DNA of 64,000 bases, taken from the NCBI RefSeq assembly GCF_026210795.1, contig NC_089448.1:1302001-1366000 (forward strand), read 5' to 3'. A program made the translations under genes and the position numbers. Below, piece after piece: positions 57,149-64,000 of the stretch. The notes under the pieces are model-generated. The model saw only the letters and a list, made by a program, of their open reading frames with translations, did no database searches and was not told the origin of the DNA. Source of the stretch: Rhizophagus irregularis. Taxonomy: Eukaryota; Glomeromycota; Glomeromycetes; Glomerales; Glomeraceae. Position 1 is the first letter of the stretch; each line of letters opens with the position of its first letter.

Positions 57149-59038
57149 GCCATATGTTTAATGTTTACGTTTAATTTGACAAGAATTTAAAGTATTGATA
57201 TTTTGTAAAAGTTTATATTTTATAGGTTATATTGTCGAGGCCACTACTCCAAATTTGTAACGCGTTTAAATTTGACAATAAGCACTCTTTTACGTATATT
57301 TCCAGTTAAAATTTTCTAATATGATTTTAGAAAAAATATGATACTGTAATCGGAAATGTCTGTTATTAATTTCTTTTATTATTTGTAAGAATCAATGAGT
57401 GAGTGTATAACAAATAAATTAATTCTTATATATATATTTTTTTAAAAAAACTAGAATACTTTAAGAATTTTTCGTGATGACAAAAAAATTTTTTTTTATT
57501 TTGCTTATATGTAATATGATGACAATTATCCTTTTTTTGAATTTTTATTATACTGATTAATATAGCATGACATAATATGTTACAAGATAAATTATAAAAG
57601 AGAAAATTCAAATCTATTTTAATAATTCATATTTTTTTAGGAATTTAAGTTTTTGATAAGTTCATGGCCGCACAATGATCCCGAAATATATATAAACTCG
57701 GGAGTCAGCTAATACTGGCTTTTACGCATTTTTTCAGTGTTCGGAAATGACCTACCATTCAAAGGATTTACCTAATCCTTTGTCATAATCATAAATAAAT
57801 CATTTGGCATTTGTCATTTGGGTCCATTTGAGAAATGACAAATGACAAATAGTGATTTATGATTATGACAAATGACAACAATCATAATACTGAAAGATTA
57901 TTGTAATTGCGGAATCGCGTGATTTGTTAAAAATACTAAGCGAACAATTCTTTAAAAATTTTTTTTTCATAAATCATTTTTGACATAACTATTATATATA
58001 ATATTATTAGGTTGATTTAAATTTGTTGTTACAGTATTGTTCTTTCACCAGTTCATACAAATTTAGAAACAAGCCAATAAAAAAATTACATTGAAATGTA
58101 TTGTATGGTTTCAAATTTTAATAAGCAATTTCAGCTAAATAATCCAATTTTTAACTTATATTTTGTATTCTTTCTATATATAACATAATTTTTCAATTTT
58201 AGTTTATAATTATACTTAATTTTCATTTTATAAATGATTGCATAATTTATTTACTTTAAAATTAGTATAATGTTAAAATAAATCACATAATTTATTTACT
58301 TTAAATCAAGTAATGTGAGAATTAATGGGATTTTAAAAATGTTAAAAATAAAATTTTTATGAATAATTTTGACTAATTATGCGGAAATGTTAGGACTTAA
58401 GAAGAAGCATCAGTATGACTCATTTGGCTGGTTGAGTTGATTGTTAAGGCAAGAAATTGCCAAATTAGTAAATTATTTGGAAAAGCGAACAAAAATGGTT
58501 AAAGTTTAAATTTTCTTTCGATTAAATATAAATTATAAATTACGTTATATGAAATCTTTTGCCACTATGAAAAGATTCTTTGTTACATAGATAAAACAAG
58601 ATTATATATTATATTTCTTTATGTTAAATAAAGATTATCAATAAAAACTTTCAAAATATTTAAAAAAAAAAAATTTCATAATTTTGGTTGGTTGTATAAC
58701 GAATTCAAACCTGCAGTATAATTTGGTATCGGAAAACCACCGAATTTGGTATCGGGACATTTCGCCGAAAAATAATCTCTGGCCTGAGTTATTTATAATT
58801 CTGCATAATGTAGGCCCTATTTTTCGGCGAAACGTCCTTTCAGCGAAATGGCTTTCAGCGAAATGTACCGTAACCGTATAATTTCTTGGGTCCTATCACA
58901 CAAGATAATCCTATATAACGTTAATAAATTTTTTTTTTTTTTTTTTGTAATCAAATATTATGAGTTACATTCTGAAAAAAAAAAGTTTCTAAAGTATTCA
59001 GTTGTTTTAACCCCGTTTTACAGTTTTTTGAGTAAAGT
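57149..59038. other. Intergenic, with two inverted repeats
   Basis: 57150-57560 is the F-box 3' flank. 57777-57877 is a foldback (TTTGTCATAATCATAAAT against ATTTATGATTATGACAAA) containing direct copies of ATTTGTCATTT. 58722-58880 holds an inverted-repeat element (GGACATTTCGCCGAAAAATA / TATTTTTCGGCGAAACGTCC), with two further CAGCGAAATG units on the right. TGGCCGCACA near 57664 is a lone trace of the F-box module. No gene is supported. Confidence 0.5.
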
Positions 59039-60391
59039 ATGTCAAAACTCAATGAAGATATTCTCTTCCTAATATTTGAAGAATTTCAAGACGATTCAAA
59101 ATCCCTCTTTTCATGTCTAATGGTTAATAGACTTTGGTGTGAAACAGTGGTTCCGGTTTTATGGAGGAACCCATGGTCCTATAGCAGTATAAATTATAGC
59201 AATAGAAGCTGTTTATTCTCCATTATTATTTACTATTTATTTGATGATATCAAAGAATTGCAAGGAATTAAATCATTTTTATCTATGCGCCCACTCTTGT
59301 TTGATTATTTATCTTTTTGTAGAAGTATCAACGTATGCACTATAAATGAGATAATTTGTACTGGAACATCCTTATCTAATAATCGACTTATTATCCAACA
59401 AAAATTTTATGGTCTCTTAATGAGAAAATGTCCAGAGTTAAAGTATTTTGATATGAGATCAATTTCTAATAGTTTTCCAGAAGATAAGACTCGTCTTGAG
59501 ACAATTTGTGAATTAAATTGTGATACATCAATTGATTCTATATACTTTGATGAATTATCACGTTTCTGCCAACATATACAGAGATTTATCATTGTTAATA
59601 ATCGCAACCCTCTTCGTGGAATTATTAAATTAATTGAAGTTCAAAAAAATTTAAAGTATTTTGAATGGGAAAATGATCGTAGTGGAGAAGGTCCTTATGA
59701 ACTAGTTTTTCGTGCGTTAGAAAAAAAAGCAAATAATCTCAATTATTTAAAATTATTTATCGGTTGTGTAAAAGATTTTGAATACACATTACTACAAAAG
59801 ATACTTCCAAAATTCCATAAATTAAAAACATTGGTAATTGATGTAATTGGCAATGATAAATCAAGATTTCCGATTGTTCCACATCATCTCGAGAACCTTA
59901 GTATACAGCGGAATAGTTTAAATGTGCTTTCTAGTATAATTGAAAATAGTGGAGGACATCTAAAAAAAATTGCATTCAGACCTTACGTACTTTGTAAAAG
60001 TGATGATAACTTTAACAATTTTATTCGTAAAGTTTATGAAAATTGTCCTTCAATTGAATATTTGACAATTTCGTTTTCACCATTAGAAGAGAATTTCACT
60101 GAATTTGAAAAATTACTAAAAATTTGTAAAAATTTAAAATCATTATTATTAGACATAAATCAACCTACTTGTGGTAAAAATTGGAAATATGGGGGAAAAT
60201 TATTAAGATTATTAATTAAATCAGCGCCAACTAATTTGAAAGAAATTAGAATCCATAATGGATATAGTTTTTCTTTTAATAGCTTGAAGAAATTCTTAGG
60301 AAAATGGAAAGATAGGCCTGCACTTTCCATACTTATTTTTGACTTGGCAGAGTACTTATATGGGGGAGTATTATATAAATCTAATCAATAG
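59039..60391 (+). CDS. F-box protein with LRR-like region (copy E), shortened C-terminus
   Basis: A single exon of 450 residues, start 'MSKLNEDIL'. F-box at residues 2-45 ('LFLIFEEFQDDSKSLFSCLM', 'NRLWCETVVPVLWRNPW'). The LRR-like part is the most diverged of the intact copies ('LKLFIGCVKDFE', 'LENLSIQRNSLN', 'IEYLTISF'). Near 60362-60366 a run of five G shifts frame, so the usual 'LIDKYK..GIIKDF' tail (readable in another frame to about 60458) is lost. The protein may still work without its last 20-30 residues, or the run length may be miscounted. Expected role as for the other copies: an SCF substrate receptor. Confidence 0.8.
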   Translation: MSKLNEDILFLIFEEFQDDSKSLFSCLMVNRLWCETVVPVLWRNPWSYSSINYSNRSCLFSIIIYYLFDDIKELQGIKSFLSMRPLLFDYLSFCRSINVCTINEIICTGTSLSNNRLIIQQKFYGLLMRKCPELKYFDMRSISNSFPEDKTRLETICELNCDTSIDSIYFDELSRFCQHIQRFIIVNNRNPLRGIIKLIEVQKNLKYFEWENDRSGEGPYELVFRALEKKANNLNYLKLFIGCVKDFEYTLLQKILPKFHKLKTLVIDVIGNDKSRFPIVPHHLENLSIQRNSLNVLSSIIENSGGHLKKIAFRPYVLCKSDDNFNNFIRKVYENCPSIEYLTISFSPLEENFTEFEKLLKICKNLKSLLLDINQPTCGKNWKYGGKLLRLLIKSAPTNLKEIRIHNGYSFSFNSLKKFLGKWKDRPALSILIFDLAEYLYGGVLYKSNQ

Positions 60392-61655
60392 GTATAAAAG
60401 TAACGGAATAATCAAAGATTTTAAAAATGTACAAAATGATTTTTTCTATAAGTTATAATTTCTATAATGTTGAAGTTTCATAATATTTAGTTTCATAATA
60501 TTTGATAATATATTTTTGACTTATTTTTTTTTTTTTTTTGATATATAAAAATTTGAAATTATATTTTTCTTACTACTAAGTTCGGATTATTGCATCATGC
60601 TGTAATTTTCCGATTAATTAATAAATTTTCTTTCCGAAATTTTTATCTTTCGACTTTTTGTAACAATATACATATAAAAATATTTGAGCGTTTAAATATA
60701 CATAACCTGATGCAAAAAAAAATTCCATACGCTTTTAATTTACGTTAAAGCAGTTTATAAGCACCTCTTTTGCATATAATTCTGGCCAGACCGCCTTGGA
60801 TGATGATATATTTAAATGGTCTATCTATCTATAATAAAATAAATAAATATATAAATAATAATTTAATTCCTTTTTATATTGGAATGTTTTTGCTAATAAT
60901 TGTTTGTTAATTTAAGGAAATTGAATAGTGATTTTACAGATTTTATTGTATTTGGAAGTGAGGAATCTTTATTTTCTTTTTTATGTTTAATATTAATGTT
61001 CGATTTTTTTCTTTTCTCAAGAATATGCAATTTTTTTTTGGTTCTTTTTAATTAAAAAGGAGGAGTTGTAACCATTTATACTATATAGTTTATACCATGT
61101 TATGCTGAAAATTAGTTGAAGTCTTATGTTATGCACTGAATTAACATGATTTGGTCACTGAATTTACATGTTCTAGTTACAAGCTTTATCTGATTTAGTC
61201 ACTAATTTTACTGCTTAAATTGCAGTTAAAAACTGTTATCAAAACAAAAATGCTATATTTAATAATTTAAGATATTTGATAATTCCAGGTTCGACTAAGT
61301 CTGTCAACCTAAAATAGGATAAAGAAGGCCTTTTAATTGTGTTAAGGAAATGTAGCAACATGTCTAACTCCCCTTCATATAATATCTACAGTACAATAAG
61401 TTCAGGTTCGTTCAATAATTGAATTTCTGTGAAAAGGAAACTCAGCATATTAAAAGAAGGAAGTCCTTCGTATAACATCATTTCTATTCTGGATACAAAA
61501 TTATTTATTTAAGAGCCACAAACACTATAATCCTAAAAATGTGGCGAAAAAAAACATCCATTTAAACCTTAACGAACGACTAAGTTAAATGGACAATAAT
61601 AAAGGATACAAAAATATTCATATGTATAATTTTAGCTTAAGTCGAAGTTTATCTG
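60392..61655. other. 3' region of copy E and gene-free AT-rich DNA
   Basis: 60392-60458 continues the family tail out of frame. Nothing else is recognised. Confidence 0.5.
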
Positions 61656-61755
61656 TACATGCTTGATATTTTTATCTGTTCATGCTTGATGTTTATCTAT
61701 CACGTGCTTGATATTTTTATCTGTTCATGCTTGATGTTTATCTGTACGTGCTTGT
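61656..61755. repeat. Minisatellite, left part
   Basis: A unit of about 21-24 bp, GTGCTTGATGTTTATCTGTA and variants with extra T, repeats four to five times. The array resumes at 62657, so it was one locus before the insertion of the 900-bp element. Confidence 0.7.
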
Positions 61756-61756
61756 A

Positions 61757-62656
61757 TGGCAAGCCAAATCGGACAAAAGTCTGTCAATGCACAGATAAAT
61801 TTTCACAGTTATTCTTTGCCATTTTTAGTAATTTTTTGCAGATGATCTGTGATATTTTGCATATATTATCTGCGAAACTTTCCAAAAATTTTTACAGATA
61901 TTTTTTCCAAATTTTCCCATTTTTTATTATCTGTGCATCAACAGATAATTTATCTGTACATTAGCAGATAATTATCTGAATATTAACAGATAATCATCCA
62001 GATTTTAACAGATAAATTACTCTAATTATTAAGATAATAATTTGCATTTTAGTTTTAGAGAGAATGGTATTAAATGTATGAATTTAAAATAATTTTTAAA
62101 AATTTATTTGTTTAATTTAAAAACAAATAGCACAATTGAGATATTAAAAAAAAAAGTTCATTCTGTTATAGTGTAAGATAAAAATATAATAAATAAATTA
62201 TGTATCAAAAACTATAAAGTAATTATTATTTATTAACAAAATATTATAAAAAGTATATTAATAAACATTAAAAACTTTCCTTGTAAAGCAATAAATAAAA
62301 AATCATGAAAAAAAGTTTAAGTTTGACAAGTTTCAGACTTCTAAAAAATGTTTTTTTTAATTTATCACACAAAAAAATATAAAAATTTAATGATAATTTA
62401 TCTGCTATTACCCAGATGATTATCTGTTAATATTCAGATAATTATCTGTTAATGCACAGATAAATTATCTGTTGAAGTTCAGATAATAAAAAATGGAAAA
62501 ATTCGGAAAAAACATCTGTAAAAAATATCAGACTGTTTCACAGATAATAAATGCAAAATATCACAGATCATCTGCGAAAAATTACCAAAAATGGAAAGAA
62601 ATAACTGTGATAATTTATCTGTGCATTGACAGACTTTTGTCTGAAATGGCGTGCCA
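61757..62656. mobile_element. 900-bp foldback element with 260-bp arms, TA duplication
   Basis: Arms of roughly 264 bp (61757-62020 and 62392-62656) are near-perfect inverted copies, starting TGGCAAGCC/TGGCACGCC and continuing through CAGACAAAAGTCTGTCAATG-like sequence. Inside the arms lie many ATTATCTG/CAGATAAT motifs in both orientations. TA flanks both ends (61755-61756, 62657-62658). The central 370 bp are AT-rich without coding capacity. The element interrupts the TGCTTGATGTTTATCTG minisatellite. Long arms with subterminal motif clusters suggest transposase-binding sites. Confidence 0.75.
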
Positions 62657-62880
62657 TATGCTTGATGTTTATCTGTACGTGCTTGATATTTATCTGTACG
62701 TGCTTGATGGTTTTATCTGTATGTGCTTGATGTTTTTATCTGACCATGCTTGACATTTTTATCCGTCTGTGCTTTATGTTTTTATCCATTTGTGCTTGAT
62801 ATTTTTGTTCGTCTGTGCTTGATGTTTTTGTCCAACTGTATTTGATTTAATCCAACTATGCTCAATAATTTTATCTTTGT
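62657..62880. repeat. Minisatellite, right part
   Basis: Continuation of the GTGCTTGATGTTTTTATCTG array with about nine increasingly diverged units to 62880. Confidence 0.7.
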
Positions 62881-62949
62881 CAAAAATTAGTTTCTTTGTC
62901 AGCACAGGGTTGATATTTTGTTGGTCACATGTTTTAAGTTTAGTGTAGT

Positions 62950-64000
62950 TTTAAAAAATTTTTTTTTTTTTTATTGGCTTTTTTTTATAAACAAATTTTG
63001 TAGAGAATTTTTATTTTTAATATAGGCAAAGGCTTAGTTTGATAGAATTTCTTTGGGAATTTTTTTAATAAGATTTTTTTTGATAAAAAATTTCGTTAGA
63101 AAATTTTTTTTCATTGATAGGAACATTTCTGAGTTTTTTTTTTGATGATAATTTCGTTAAAAACTTTTATTTGATAGAAATTTTATTGGAGAATTTTTTT
63201 TTTGATAAGATTTTTTTTTTGATATGTACTTAACAATTTTTTTTGACAGGAGAGATTTTTTTTTTTGATAAAGAATTAATTGAGAATTTTTTTTTTTTTG
63301 CAGAAAATTATTTGAAGAATTTTTTTAATAGGGAAGATTTTTTTTTTGATAGATAATTTCGTTACTAGAAAATTTTTTTAACAAGTGAGATTTTTTTTGA
63401 TAGAGAATTTCGTTAAGAATTTTTTTTTAATAGGAGGGAGTTTTCCTTGATAAAGAATTCTTTTGGGAATTTTTTTTAATAAGTGAAAGTATTTTTTGAC
63501 GGAGAATTTTATTAGAGAATTTTTTTTTTGATAAAAATTTCATCATAGAATTTTTTTTTAATAGGTAAGATTTTTTTTTTTTGATAGATCATTTCATTAA
63601 TAATTTTTTTAACAGGAGATTTTTTTTTTGATAGAAAATTTCGGTAAAGAATTTTTTTTTTAATAGGAGGGAAGTTTTTTTTTGATAGAAATTCTTTTGA
63701 GAACTTTTTTTAATAGGTAAAGAATCTTTGAATTTTTTTTTAATAGGGAAAATGTATTTTTTTGATGGAAGATTTTCGTTAGAAATTTTTCTTAATCAGG
63801 GATATTTTTTTTGATTGAGAATTTCATTAGAGAATTGTTGGTTGAAAAGTCTTTTTATTTTTTTGATGGAGAATTTTGTTAGAAGTCTCAATAGAAAATT
63901 TTATTGAAAATAGTTTTTTATTTAATAAGGGTATCGAGAATTTTGGCTTGAAATTTTTTTTTTTAATAAAGAATTTCATTAGAGATCTTTTTTTATAAAA
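62950..64000. repeat. T-rich degenerate satellite
   Basis: Units of roughly 50-70 bp contain GATAGAGAATTTCGTTAGAG, a run of seven to ten T, AATAGG and another T-run. At least fifteen imperfect units are visible up to the window end, so the array continues beyond. T is strongly enriched on this strand throughout. No coding sequence. Confidence 0.75.

Noticed and set aside
61656-61755. CRISPR-like spaced repeats
   Set aside because: Units are adjacent with degenerate length, no unique spacers, and the genome is eukaryotic.

Overview
The window looks like nuclear DNA of an arbuscular mycorrhizal fungus close to Rhizophagus (Glomeromycotina). The DNA is very AT-rich. Introns are short (63-107 bp, GT...AG). 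The genes belong to families known to be hugely expanded in that lineage: BTB-BACK-TLDc proteins, F-box/LRR-like proteins, Sel1-repeat proteins fused to protein kinases, and stand-alone kinases of the same type. The lineage is inferred from gene content and composition; there is no rRNA, tRNA or housekeeping gene here to confirm it.

Layout. 0.2-10 kb: a decayed minus-strand coding region split by a 642-bp inverted-repeat element with an 11-bp target duplication, then a head-to-tail array of minus-strand BTB-TLDc genes (2332-4275, 6388-7904) and fragments of the same family (5.8 kb, 9.5 kb). 10-24 kb: an F-box fragment, a BTB fragment (16 kb), a third intact BTB-TLDc gene (17071-18582), several inverted-repeat elements and a decayed kinase C-lobe (21.4 kb). 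24-29 kb: an intact F-box gene (24035-25525), a PIF/Harbinger-like MITE, a purine-rich block and a 3' F-box relic. 30.6-33.9 kb: a Sel1-repeat/kinase gene with sixteen nearly identical 108-bp units plus one degenerate unit. 34.3-37.0 kb: a minus-strand, six-exon, six-TM ion-channel gene with at least four single-base frame breaks. 39-53 kb: F-box genes at 39100 and 51549. Between them lie a 295-bp palindrome, a truncated kinase pseudogene and two adjacent retroposons with target duplications and AAAAT-type tails; one carries an unrecognised 236-codon ORF. 53-60 kb: an F-box fragment, a badly broken F-box gene (55737-57148) and a nearly complete one (59039-60391). 61-64 kb: a minisatellite split by a 900-bp foldback element, then a T-rich degenerate satellite.

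How it fits together: the intact genes are all adaptor or signalling proteins (SCF- or CUL3-type substrate adaptors, a kinase), interleaved with many dead copies. Three things stand out. Each family carries its own conserved upstream block (a CACGTG-centred module for the BTB genes, a GGTCGCACA...ACCGGAG plus TATA-like module for the F-box genes). Small inverted-repeat elements have inserted into those introns and promoters. And two retroposons share a 3' tail, one of them encoding an unknown protein.

Limits: everything here was read by eye without alignment or database search. Element names, exon borders and decayed genes are proposals of varying strength, as scored.
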